Below, in pieces: positions 1-6,079 of a DNA stretch of 6,556 nucleotides. Numbering within the stretch: the first letter of the stretch is position 1; every line of letters begins with the position of its first letter. Source of the stretch: Acidobacteriaceae bacterium (GTDB lineage: Bacteria; Acidobacteriota; Terriglobia; Terriglobales; Acidobacteriaceae); assembly GCA_030040115.1 (NCBI GenBank), contig JASHUH010000005.1, positions 1 through 6,556 of the forward strand, in the 5' to 3' direction. The notes below the pieces were generated by a model. The model was not told the origin of the DNA, did no database searches, and saw nothing but the letters and a program-made list of their open reading frames with translations. Position numbers and translations under genes: made by a program.

Positions 1-492
1 ATCGGGAAGACCCACCGCCTCGAGAGCGGCGATGGCCCTCCGTTTTGCCTCTCTGCTGCCGCGAAAGCCTGAAGGCGGAGAAAAACCTTCGGCTACTTGG
101 CGGCCGATCGACATGACCGGATTCAGCGCCGTCATCGGCTCCTGAAAAATCATGGCGATCTCGCGCCCGCGCACCTGGCGCAACGCGCGATTCGGCATCC
201 CCAGCAGGTCGATACTGGCTGGATCGTCAAATCCCCTGCTGCGAGGGATATTCTTCTCGCCCCCTGTCTCCAAGCTGTGCGCCCCACCCGTTCGCCACAG
301 GATTGCTCCACCCACTCGCGCAATCGGCGGCAGAAGTCCCAGGATTGCTAATGCCGTGGCGCTCTTGCCCGATCCCGATTCACCCACCAGCCCCAGCACT
401 TCTCCTTCCTCGACGCGCATGCTCACCCCGCGCACCGCCTCGACCGCGCCAAAGCGCACGCGCAGATCGCGAATTTCAAGAAGCGCGCCCAT
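1..492 (-). CDS. Dipeptide/oligopeptide-type ABC transporter ATP-binding protein, N-terminal part (cut by window edge)
   Basis: This is the ATPase subunit of an ABC importer, which hydrolyses ATP on the cytoplasmic face of the inner membrane to drive uptake. The 164 residues present show Walker A GESGSGKS (37-44) and a Q-loop in MIFQEPMTALNP (114-125). That 'MIFQEPM(T/S)(A/S)LNP' string is the hallmark of the DppD/OppD peptide and nickel importer family. The signature motif, Walker B and H-loop lie beyond the left edge, so it is unknown whether this is a single ATPase or a fused double-domain one. The ATG at 492 is chosen because an in-frame TAG lies just upstream (502-504) and AGGA sits about 8 bases before it. 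About 25 extra residues (roughly 67-92) lie between the first strand pair and the Q-loop. It is divergent from the MFS gene. Family assignment is firm; the substrate (peptide, nickel or other) is unknown. Confidence 0.9.
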   Translation of the reverse strand, partial: MGALLEIRDLRVRFGAVEAVRGVSMRVEEGEVLGLVGESGSGKSATALAILGLLPPIARVGGAILWRTGGAHSLETGGEKNIPRSRGFDDPASIDLLGMPNRALRQVRGREIAMIFQEPMTALNPVMSIGRQVAEGFSPPSGFRGSREAKRRAIAALEAVGLPD

Positions 493-550
493 GTTGTCAT
501 CCTACGGGGTCGCCAGCTCGCGCGCCCAATCGCGCCGCCGCATGCACACT

Positions 551-592
551 CGAAACCGTTGTTTTCGCCAGGCTGCCTGCGCTGTGTATAGT
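551..592 (+). promoter_or_regulatory. Possible promoter region of the MFS gene with overlapping dyad
   Basis: The 176-bp spacer between the divergent ABC ATPase and MFS genes must hold promoters for both. On the plus strand TATAGT at 587-592 resembles a -10 box. The best -35 is poor: TTGTTT at 559-564 leaves a 22-base spacer, which is too long, and TTCGCC at 564-569 gives 17 bases but matches badly. A 17-bp imperfect dyad (551-567, arms CGAAA and TTTCG) overlaps this area and could bind a regulator. No clear promoter for the minus-strand gene was found. This is motif inspection only. Confidence 0.25.
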
Positions 593-621
593 GAGTGGGA
601 AGACCAGCCGGAATTTTCGCC

Positions 622-650
622 CGCGGCGCCTTCAGAGAGGCGGCGCCGCG
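622..650 (+). promoter_or_regulatory. GC-only hairpin in the leader of the MFS gene
   Basis: CGCGGCGCC (622-630) and GGCGCCGCG (642-650) form a perfect 9-bp all-GC stem with an 11-base loop. The stem ends 7 bases before the AAAGGA ribosome binding site (658-663) of the MFS gene, whose ATG is at 669. If transcription starts near 600, the hairpin lies in the 5' leader and could affect translation or mRNA stability; as DNA it could instead be an operator. No T-tract follows, so it is not an intrinsic terminator. The inverted repeat is directly visible; a role is inferred. Confidence 0.4.
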
Positions 651-668
651 CGGATACAAAGGACCGTC

Positions 669-1973
669 ATGACGGAAGTGCAGCAGATTTCCGGCGCTCG
701 CAGCGCTCTCGACCGCGCCGTCTCGCGGGCGTACAAACGCCTCGGCGTGTATCTGATGTTGGTCTACATTGTCGCGTTTCTCGACCGCGCCAATGTCGGC
801 TACGCCAAGCAGGCCCTCCAGGCGTCGGTGGGCATTTCCGAAGCCGTGTACGCCCTCGGCGCCGGCATCTTCTTCATCAGCTACTCGCTGTGCGGCTTTC
901 CAAGCAACCTCATCCTGCACCGCATCGGCGCCAAAATCTGGATCTCGATTCTCGTTCTGTGCTGGGGGCTGGCGTCGATGGCCACCATGTTCATCCACGG
1001 GGCCACTTCGTTTTACCTCTTGCGCCTGGTGGGCGGCGTGGCCGAGGCTGGCTTCTTTCCCGGCTCCATCCTGTATCTCACTTACTGGTTTCCCAACCGC
1101 ATTCGCGGCGAAATTATCGGTTTTTTCTACGTTGGCGTTCCTTTGGCGCTGGTGGTTGGCGGACCTTTGTCCGGCGCCCTTCTCGATATGCACTCGTTTA
1201 GCCTGCAAGGCTGGCAGTGGATGTTTCTGGTGGAGGGATTCTTCGCCTTCGCCATGGGGCTGCTCTCCTTTTATTTTTTGGACAACAAGCCTGCCAACGC
1301 CAAGTGGCTGCCGCCCGATGAAAAGCGCGCCCTCGAAGCCGCCCTTGCCGCCGAGGAGCACGCACGCCGCTCGTCCGGGCCGGCCGATCTGCTGCCCATG
1401 CTCCGCGATCTGCGCGTACTGCGTTTTGTGCTCATCTACTTCATGATTCAGATGAGCATCTACGCCACGGTTTTCTATCTGCCCGCCGAAGTCGCGGTCC
1501 TCATGCACAAAACCGTCGGCATTGAGGTGGGCATCGTCACCGCCATCCCGTGGATCTGCTCCACTGCAGCCACCTATTGGCTGCCCAAATGGGGCGACCA
1601 GTGGAACAATCACCGCAACATGGCCGCGCTCACGCTGCTCGCCGGAGGTTTGGCCAGTTTCGTCTTTCCCGCCGCGGGTCCGGTCGCGGGCCTGGTTGCG
1701 CTCTCCGTCTCGGCTTCCAGTTTCGTCGCCGTGCAGCCGCTTTTCTGGACGCTGCCCACCGGCTACCTCGCCGACCGCGCCAAGGCTGGAGGCATCGCGC
1801 TCATCGGCATGGGCAACCTCGGGGGATTTCTCGCCCCCAATCTCAAGGTATGGGCCGACGAACTGTTTCATTCGCAAAACGCGGGGCTTTACGTATTGGC
1901 CGCCATCACCGTCTTCAATTCCGGGCTGCTGGCGCTGACCCGGAAAAACGCGGCCACGCCCAAGCCGCAATAA
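669..1973 (+). CDS. MFS transporter, anion:cation symporter (ACS) type
   Basis: This 434-residue inner-membrane carrier belongs to the major facilitator superfamily and resembles the ACS group (tartrate, glucarate, rhamnonate, phthalate and nicotinate carriers), which usually import organic anions with protons. The group's first-helix motif FLDRANVGYAK is at 37-47. LRLVGGVAEAGFFPG (118-132) followed by FPNRIRG (141-147) is typical of the helix 4-5 region, and WQWMFLVEG is at 182-190. A central cytoplasmic loop (about 205-250) carries the usual 'WLPPDEK' signature, and FWTLPTGYL (359-367) and NLGGFLAP (383-390) mark the C-terminal half. Length fits a complete 12-helix protein. The reading frame is open back to 303, but ATG 669 is preceded by AAAGGA with good spacing and gives the normal short cytoplasmic N-terminus. 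The gene stands alone, divergent from the ABC ATPase and convergent with tsaE. Substrate cannot be assigned. Confidence 0.93.
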   Translation: MTEVQQISGARSALDRAVSRAYKRLGVYLMLVYIVAFLDRANVGYAKQALQASVGISEAVYALGAGIFFISYSLCGFPSNLILHRIGAKIWISILVLCWGLASMATMFIHGATSFYLLRLVGGVAEAGFFPGSILYLTYWFPNRIRGEIIGFFYVGVPLALVVGGPLSGALLDMHSFSLQGWQWMFLVEGFFAFAMGLLSFYFLDNKPANAKWLPPDEKRALEAALAAEEHARRSSGPADLLPMLRDLRVLRFVLIYFMIQMSIYATVFYLPAEVAVLMHKTVGIEVGIVTAIPWICSTAATYWLPKWGDQWNNHRNMAALTLLAGGLASFVFPAAGPVAGLVALSVSASSFVAVQPLFWTLPTGYLADRAKAGGIALIGMGNLGGFLAPNLKVWADELFHSQNAGLYVLAAITVFNSGLLALTRKNAATPKPQ

Positions 1974-2011
1974 AGCGCGCCATGCACCGTTTTCGATTTG
2001 GCTCTTTTCGC

Positions 2012-2035
2012 AAAACTGGCAGCGAATTGCGCCAG
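2012..2035 (-). terminator. Possible intrinsic terminator after tsaE
   Basis: Read on the minus strand, CTGGC-GC, loop AATTC, GC-T-GCCAG forms a seven-pair stem with one bulged T, followed at once by TTTT (2012-2015). It begins about 15 bases after the tsaE stop codon, in the 77-bp gap between the convergent MFS and tsaE genes. The stem is modest and the T-run short. On the plus strand no T-run follows, so it would not serve the MFS gene in the same way. Confidence 0.4.
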
Positions 2036-2050
2036 CCTCGGCGCGCGGCG

Positions 2051-2524
2051 CTATTCTTTGAACATCACCGTAATCTTGCGCGCGTCGCCGCCCTCTGAAG
2101 TAATGGCGATCTCGCCAGTAACCCGTTTGCGAATGCTCTTGAATTTTTCGCCCCACTCCACCAGCACCAGCGCGTCCGGCGTGAGCAACTCGTCGAGTCC
2201 CAGCGTTTCCAGTTGCCGCTCGCCTTCCAGGCGATACACATCCAGGTGATAGAGCTTCACCGGCTTGCCGTTTTGCGCGCCGTCGTACTCGTGGAGCAGC
2301 GTGAAGGTGGGGCTTGTGACTTCATCGCGTTCGGCGGCCTGAAGCGCCTCGGCAATGCCCTTGACCAGTGTGGTCTTGCCCGTGCCCAGTTCGCCGCGCA
2401 GCAGCAGAAACTGCGGCGGCTTGAGCAGGCGCGCCAGCTTGCGCCCCACCTCGATGGTGTCTGCGCCACTGCGCGTGGTGAACTCGTGGACCCGGCCTTC
2501 CGCCGCTGGCGCCGCCTCAGTCAT
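2051..2524 (-). CDS. tsaE: tRNA threonylcarbamoyladenosine biosynthesis ATPase TsaE
   Basis: TsaE (formerly YjeE) is a small cytoplasmic P-loop ATPase that works with TsaB and TsaD to turn over the complex adding threonylcarbamoyl to A37 of ANN-decoding tRNAs (t6A). The 157 residues match the family's full length. Visible motifs are Walker A GELGTGKTT (44-52), the switch-like SPTFTLLHEY (71-80), LYHLDVYRL (91-99) with the conserved Asp95, and VEWGEK (122-127). The ATG (2522-2524) directly follows the nnr stop codon (2525-2527) with no gap, and its ribosome binding site GAGGAAAG lies inside the last codons of nnr. This implies cotranscription and likely translational coupling. The nnr-tsaE order is also found in Escherichia coli and many other bacteria. 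The identification is secure. Confidence 0.97.
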   Translation of the reverse strand: MTEAAPAAEGRVHEFTTRSGADTIEVGRKLARLLKPPQFLLLRGELGTGKTTLVKGIAEALQAAERDEVTSPTFTLLHEYDGAQNGKPVKLYHLDVYRLEGERQLETLGLDELLTPDALVLVEWGEKFKSIRKRVTGEIAITSEGGDARKITVMFKE

Positions 2525-4195
2525 CTACTTTCCTCGCGCTGGCCTGCTGCATGCAATGCCCTGTAACCAAACATATCCGTTTGCGCCGTCTTTGCCGAAG
2601 TGAAAACGCTGGTGAAAACCCTGGTATTGAAAGGCGCGCGCCAAAAAATGAAGCGTGTCCGTCGCCAGCAGCGTGTGCTCATCGCCCTCGCGCACCGCGA
2701 AATCCGCGACAAGCCCATGGAGATACACAGCGGCTTCCACAGCGCGCGCTCGATCGCCGGGAAATTGCGCCACGAGGCCCGCAATGATGCCCGTCAGCAA
2801 ATCGCCGCTGCCGCCCTTGGCCATCCCAGGATTGCCGCTGGTGTTGACGGCCACGCGTCCATCCGGATGCGCGATGAGCGTGCGCGCGCCTTTGAGCACC
2901 AGCGTTACGCCTACCTGCTGCGCGAAATTGCGCGCCATCTCCAGTCGATTCGCCTGCACCTCCGCAACCGGGACGTCGGCCAGCCGCGCCATCTCGCCCG
3001 GGTGCGGCGTGAGCACCAGCGTGCGCCCTTTGGCCAGCTTCGCCAACAACACCGGCTTCGCGGCCAGAATATTCAGCCCATCGGCGTCCATCACCGCCGG
3101 CGTTTGTGTAACCGAGAGCAATCCGGTGATGAACTTGACGGTTTCCGGAGCTTGCCCCAATCCCGGCCCGATGGCGAGCACAGATTTGCCCGCAGTCAGC
3201 GCAGCCAGGCGCTCCGGGGTGAGATCTTCCGCAGAAATCGCGCCCGCGGGCGTCGCGGCCAGTGGCCAAGTCATCAATTCGGGCGCAAACGAAGCCACCG
3301 TCGCCAACGCCGGCGCGGGAACCGCGGCCGTCACCAGGCCGGCGCCGCTGCGCAAGGCCGCCAGCGCCGTCATCGCCGGCGCGCCGGCTTTGCCGCCCAC
3401 TGCGCCAAAGCTGCCGCCCACGACCAGCACGTGCCCAAAATTTCCTTTGTTCGCCGCCGTCGCGCGTGGCGCCTGCGCCACAGCCAGCGACGATCCTGCC
3501 CAATCCACCCCGAGCGTGGAAACCATGGCCGCCTCCGGCGAGCCGATCGGCGCCACCACGATGGGCTGATCCCACCGGCGCGTCAAATGTCCAAAGACAT
3601 GCGCAGGCTTGGGCGCGGTGAAAGTGATTACCGCGTCGGCCGGAAACACCGGGCCCTCGACTGTAGCCGCGGTCTCGTCGGCTGGCCAGCCCGAAGGCAA
3701 GTCCACGGCGAGAACCGGCGCTGCGCTTGGCCGCATCCACTCGAGCGCGGCCAGCGCCAGCCCTTTGAGCGGCGGCTTGAACCCCGTGCCGAGCAGCGCA
3801 TCGATCATGAGATCGGCGTTCAGCGCGTCTTTGTGCCGTTCCAGTTCCTGCGCCGTGGTCACCGCGTACACGCGGCCATGCATCGGGCTGGTGAGCTCGT
3901 TCCACGCCACGCCGGCGTCGCCTTTCAAAATCCCCGCGGAGCCGATCAGCAGCGTGGTCACGTCCAGCCCGTCCCGCGCCAGCAGGCGCGCCGCCATCAT
4001 GCCGTCGCCGCCATTATTGCCGCGGCCGCACAGCACCGTTACCCGCCGCGCATGCGGAAACTGCCGCCGCGCCAGCTTCGCCACGGCCGCGGACGCCGCC
4101 CGCATCAGATCGATGGAGGCAACACCGAATCGCTCGCTCGTCGCGCGATCGCAGGCCTGCATTTCGGCTGCAGAGAGAACGTGCATCGCCTTCAT
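2525..4195 (-). CDS. nnr: Bifunctional NAD(P)H-hydrate repair enzyme Nnr (epimerase plus ADP/ATP-dependent dehydratase)
   Basis: Nnr repairs damaged cofactors: the N-terminal YjeF_N domain epimerises R- and S-NAD(P)HX, and the C-terminal ribokinase-like domain dehydrates S-NAD(P)HX back to NAD(P)H using ADP or ATP. Both domains are complete. The epimerase shows GRGNNGGDG (57-65), DALLGTG (132-138) and DLPSG (165-169). The dehydratase shows NKGNFGHVLVVGGS (249-262), IGPGLG (342-347), DADGLN (370-375), TPHPGEM (396-402) and GNPGMAKGGSGD (454-465), whose Asp465 fits the catalytic base. After the usual domain end (about 520) there are some 35 extra residues rich in aromatics and basic residues. 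ATG 4195 is the longest possible start (in-frame TGA at 4223-4225) but has no visible ribosome binding site. ATG 4186 gives the more typical N-terminus 'MHVLSAAEM' with AAGG very close to it. Its stop abuts tsaE. Function is secure; the start is open. Confidence 0.96.
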   Translation of the reverse strand: MKAMHVLSAAEMQACDRATSERFGVASIDLMRAASAAVAKLARRQFPHARRVTVLCGRGNNGGDGMMAARLLARDGLDVTTLLIGSAGILKGDAGVAWNELTSPMHGRVYAVTTAQELERHKDALNADLMIDALLGTGFKPPLKGLALAALEWMRPSAAPVLAVDLPSGWPADETAATVEGPVFPADAVITFTAPKPAHVFGHLTRRWDQPIVVAPIGSPEAAMVSTLGVDWAGSSLAVAQAPRATAANKGNFGHVLVVGGSFGAVGGKAGAPAMTALAALRSGAGLVTAAVPAPALATVASFAPELMTWPLAATPAGAISAEDLTPERLAALTAGKSVLAIGPGLGQAPETVKFITGLLSVTQTPAVMDADGLNILAAKPVLLAKLAKGRTLVLTPHPGEMARLADVPVAEVQANRLEMARNFAQQVGVTLVLKGARTLIAHPDGRVAVNTSGNPGMAKGGSGDLLTGIIAGLVAQFPGDRARAVEAAVYLHGLVADFAVREGDEHTLLATDTLHFLARAFQYQGFHQRFHFGKDGANGYVWLQGIACSRPARGK

Positions 4196-4201
4196 AGTAC
4201 G

Positions 4202-4229
4202 ACAGGGATGAGGGAACAGGGATCAGGGA
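4202..4229. repeat. 14-bp tandem duplication between mntH and nnr
   Basis: ACAGGGATGAGGGA (4202-4215) is followed immediately by ACAGGGATCAGGGA (4216-4229), two copies that differ at one base (4210 versus 4224). They fill most of the 50-bp spacer between mntH and nnr and place a pyrimidine-rich tract just upstream of the nnr start on the coding strand. No third copy follows. Function unknown; it may be slippage or a regulator or protein binding site. Confidence 0.8.
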
Positions 4230-4236
4230 TCGGTCC

Positions 4237-4254
4237 GGGCGGCGATTACCGCCC
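4237..4254. other. Short GC stem-loop over the mntH stop codon
   Basis: GGGCGG (4237-4242) and CCGCCC (4249-4254) form a 6-bp stem whose 6-base loop contains the mntH stop codon (4246-4248). Downstream on the minus strand there is no T-run, so it is a poor intrinsic terminator. It might slow ribosomes or protect an mRNA end, but it may also be chance in GC-rich DNA. Confidence 0.3.
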
Positions 4255-5577
4255 CAAAGCGGTCTGGATCAGCAGCCACGCGTTCAGCGCGGCGATGAGC
4301 ACCGCCGTGGACCAGGCCAGCGCCTTCATCCCGCGGCGATTCACAAACTGGCCCATTTTGGCGCGGTCGCTGGTGAAGATCACCAGGGGAACCACCGCAA
4401 AGCTCAACTGCAGCGACAGGATCACCTGGCTCAGGATGAGCAGTTTCTCCGTTCCTCGCTCACCGGCCACGGCCACCACGATGATGGTGGGAATAATGGC
4501 CAGCGAACGCGTCACCAGCCTGCGCAGCCACGGCGAGAGACGGACGTGGATGAAGCCCTCCATCACCACCTGCCCGGCCAGCGTGCCGGTGATCGAAGAA
4601 TTCTGACCGCTGGCCAGCAAGGCCACCGCAAACAGTGTGCTGGCGCCGGCCGCGCCCACCAGTGGGCTGAGCATCTTGAAGGCGTCCTCAATCGCCGCCA
4701 CATCGAAATAGCCGCCGCGATGAAAGACCGCCGAGGCGACGATGAGAATCGCCGCGTTCACGAACAAGGCGATGGTGAGCGCGAGCGCCGAGTCGACATT
4801 GGCCATGTGCAAGGCCTCGCGCTTGCCTTCCGGCGTGCGCTTGTAGTTCCGGCTTTGCACAATCGACGAATGCAGATACAGGTTGTGCGGCATCACCGTC
4901 GCACCCAGAATCCCAATCGCGATGTACAGCATCTCGGGATTGGTGACGATGGCGGGCGCGGGAATCACCAGGTTGCGCAGCACCGGCCAATATTCCGGCC
5001 GGGAGAGAAACATCTGCACGCCGAACATGGCGATGATGGTGGCGATCAGCGTGATCACCACCCCTTCCACGTAGCGGAACCCCCAGCGCTGCAAGAGCAG
5101 AATCAGCAGCACGTCGAGCGCGGTGATCAGCACCCCGTAAAAAAGCGGAATGTGGAAAAGGAGTTGGAGCGCGATGGCCGAGCCGATCACTTCCGCCAGG
5201 TCGCAGGCGGCAATCGCGATCTCCGCCAGCACCCACAGCGCAAAGCTCGCCTTGCTCCCGTAATTCTCGCGGCAAAGCTGAGCCAGGTCGCGGTCTGTGG
5301 CCACCCCCAGTTTCAAGCTCAGGCTCTGCAGCAAAATCGCCATCAGGTTCGAGGCCATGATGACGAACAGCAGCGTGTAGCCGAAACGCGAGCCGCCGGC
5401 GATATCGGTGGCCCAATTGCCGGGATCCATGTATCCCACCGAGATGAGGAATCCCGGGCCTAGAAACGCCAGCAGCCTGCGCCAATAGAGTGGCGAGCGC
5501 GAGATGCGGACGCTCGCATGAACCTCGGGAAGCGATGGTTCGGCGAGCACAACGCGGCTGACGGCTTCAGTGGACAT
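4246..5577 (-). CDS. mntH: NRAMP-family divalent metal (Mn2+/Fe2+) transporter MntH
   Basis: MntH is an inner-membrane, proton-coupled importer of Mn2+, also able to carry Fe2+ and other divalent metals. The 443-residue protein fits the family's length and the 11-helix NRAMP fold. The helix 1 metal site DPGN is intact (51-54), and helix 6 carries AxxMPH (226-231), whose methionine (229) selects transition metals over Mg2+ and Ca2+. SGQNSSITGTLAGQ (323-336) is a further conserved NRAMP stretch. The first 34 residues are a polar cytoplasmic tail. The ATG at 5577 is preceded by AAGGGAAAG with suitable spacing. Upstream lies an AT-rich segment with a perfect inverted repeat, a candidate metal-responsive operator. 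nnr follows 50 bp downstream on the same strand, so readthrough is possible. The choice of Mn2+ over Fe2+ is from family knowledge and not tested here. Confidence 0.95.
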   Translation of the reverse strand: MSTEAVSRVVLAEPSLPEVHASVRISRSPLYWRRLLAFLGPGFLISVGYMDPGNWATDIAGGSRFGYTLLFVIMASNLMAILLQSLSLKLGVATDRDLAQLCRENYGSKASFALWVLAEIAIAACDLAEVIGSAIALQLLFHIPLFYGVLITALDVLLILLLQRWGFRYVEGVVITLIATIIAMFGVQMFLSRPEYWPVLRNLVIPAPAIVTNPEMLYIAIGILGATVMPHNLYLHSSIVQSRNYKRTPEGKREALHMANVDSALALTIALFVNAAILIVASAVFHRGGYFDVAAIEDAFKMLSPLVGAAGASTLFAVALLASGQNSSITGTLAGQVVMEGFIHVRLSPWLRRLVTRSLAIIPTIIVVAVAGERGTEKLLILSQVILSLQLSFAVVPLVIFTSDRAKMGQFVNRRGMKALAWSTAVLIAALNAWLLIQTALGR

Positions 5578-5623
5578 TCTTTCCCTTGAGCGAGAGACTG
5601 GGCTTTCGAATCCCTCAAACTCA

Positions 5624-5653
5624 AGTATGCCACAATTTCTTAACTGTGGTTAA
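5624..5653 (-). promoter_or_regulatory. mntH: Candidate mntH promoter
   Basis: On the minus strand, TTAACC (5653-5648) and CATACT (5629-5624) are separated by 18 bases, each matching four of six sigma-70-type consensus positions; transcription would start about 40 bases before the mntH ATG. An alternative pair, TTCTTT (5686-5681) and TAAAAT (5662-5657), also spaced 18 bases, lies further upstream. In both cases the inverted repeat at 5634-5659 overlaps promoter elements or the start region, as expected for a repressor site. The matches are weak. Confidence 0.35.
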
Positions 5654-5659
5654 GAAATT
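5634..5659. promoter_or_regulatory. Perfect inverted repeat upstream of mntH, candidate metalloregulator operator
   Basis: AATTTCTTAAC (5634-5644) and GTTAAGAAATT (5649-5659) are perfect reverse complements separated by TGTG, giving a 26-bp dyad in an AT-rich island within GC-rich DNA. It ends 57 bases upstream of the mntH ATG and overlaps the plausible promoters. DtxR/MntR-family repressors, which control many mntH genes, bind AT-rich dyads of about this size. The repeat is directly visible; the regulator is inferred, and a Fur-family protein such as Mur or another factor is possible. The surrounding leader shows no recognisable yybP-ykoY manganese riboswitch. Confidence 0.6.
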
Positions 5660-6079
5660 TTACTTATGTGAATTTACGATAAAGAACTTCGGCCGGGATG
5701 GCCGGTTCCCGCGGGATTCCCCATCCTCGCACCGATCTCTCATCCGTGGACTTCATCTCTACCCGGAAAAATGCCGGCATTCGCCAGCGGCTTTTTGCCG
5801 CTGGCGACCGGTGACGCAAGGCTGGGGGAGGGAAATTGCGTCAAAGAATTGGCTGATCTCTGCCTGCCCTTCCGCGTGGCTCCTTGGAATCGGTGCAGCG
5901 TAGCCGCGACCGCATTCGCAGCTGCCTCGCTCCGGTTCACACTGTCCGCCTCAAGGAAGCAGAAACCAGTACACGGCTACTTGAGATGGCTCGGAATTGA
6001 GCGAGGTTGTACTGCTTTCCAGCGCATGCGAGGGAACTTTAGTAATCTGCGGGCTGCTGAGCCGCCGCGAGTTGCCCAC
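5660..6079. other. Intergenic region of about 420 bp without a convincing gene
   Basis: Between the mntH upstream region and the gamma-glutamyltransferase stop codon I see no gene with recognisable protein motifs. Short open frames exist on both strands, but they have no clear ribosome binding sites and resemble nothing known. The stretch contains a palindrome TCCCGCGGGA (5707-5716), a repeated GGCCGG (5691-5696 and 5700-5705) and the strong hairpin near 5774-5811. Near 6049-6068 is a small bulged stem just past the transferase stop. It could be a long 3' untranslated region, could carry a small RNA, or could be decayed sequence. Confidence 0.5.
5767..5811 (-). terminator. Strong hairpin with T-tract, possible terminator for transcription from the right
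   Basis: TCGCCAGCGGC (5781-5791) and GCCGCTGGCGA (5797-5807) form a perfect 11-bp stem around a five-base loop, TTTTT on the plus strand and AAAAA on the minus strand. Flanking CCGG at 5774-5777 and 5808-5811 can add four pairs after a three-base bulge. Read on the minus strand, the extended stem is followed by CA and then TTTTT (5771-5767), which fits an intrinsic terminator for the gamma-glutamyltransferase transcript, although it lies about 270 bases past that gene's stop. On the plus strand no T-run follows. It could instead be a member of a dispersed palindromic repeat family. Confidence 0.45.

Noticed and set aside
303..668. N-terminal extension of the MFS frame
   Set aside because: The frame is open but the extension is antisense to the ABC ATPase, is not membrane-like, and ATG 669 has a good ribosome binding site.
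152..1201. 349-codon plus-strand frame across the ABC gene, spacer and MFS gene
   Set aside because: Spans two well-supported genes in other frames; Ser/Arg/Pro-rich with no motifs.
423..2156. 577-codon open frame on the minus strand opposite the MFS gene
   Set aside because: Low-complexity Gly/Arg/Glu/Gln-rich product with no domain motifs, antisense to a clear membrane transporter; a by-product of GC-rich codon use.
2600..4606. 668-codon open frame on the plus strand opposite nnr
   Set aside because: Arg/His/Gln/Ala-rich with no recognisable fold and fully antisense to a motif-complete Nnr.
4546..5463. 305-codon plus-strand frame opposite mntH
   Set aside because: Antisense shadow of a clear NRAMP transporter; His/Gln/Arg-rich and motif-free.
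5578..5700. Possible yybP-ykoY manganese riboswitch before mntH
   Set aside because: The leader is short and lacks the conserved paired loops; only the inverted repeat and a weak 6-bp stem (5585-5590 with 5620-5625) are seen.
5586..5903. 105-codon plus-strand frame upstream of mntH
   Set aside because: Runs through the mntH promoter and operator, has no recognisable motifs and no supporting ribosome binding site.
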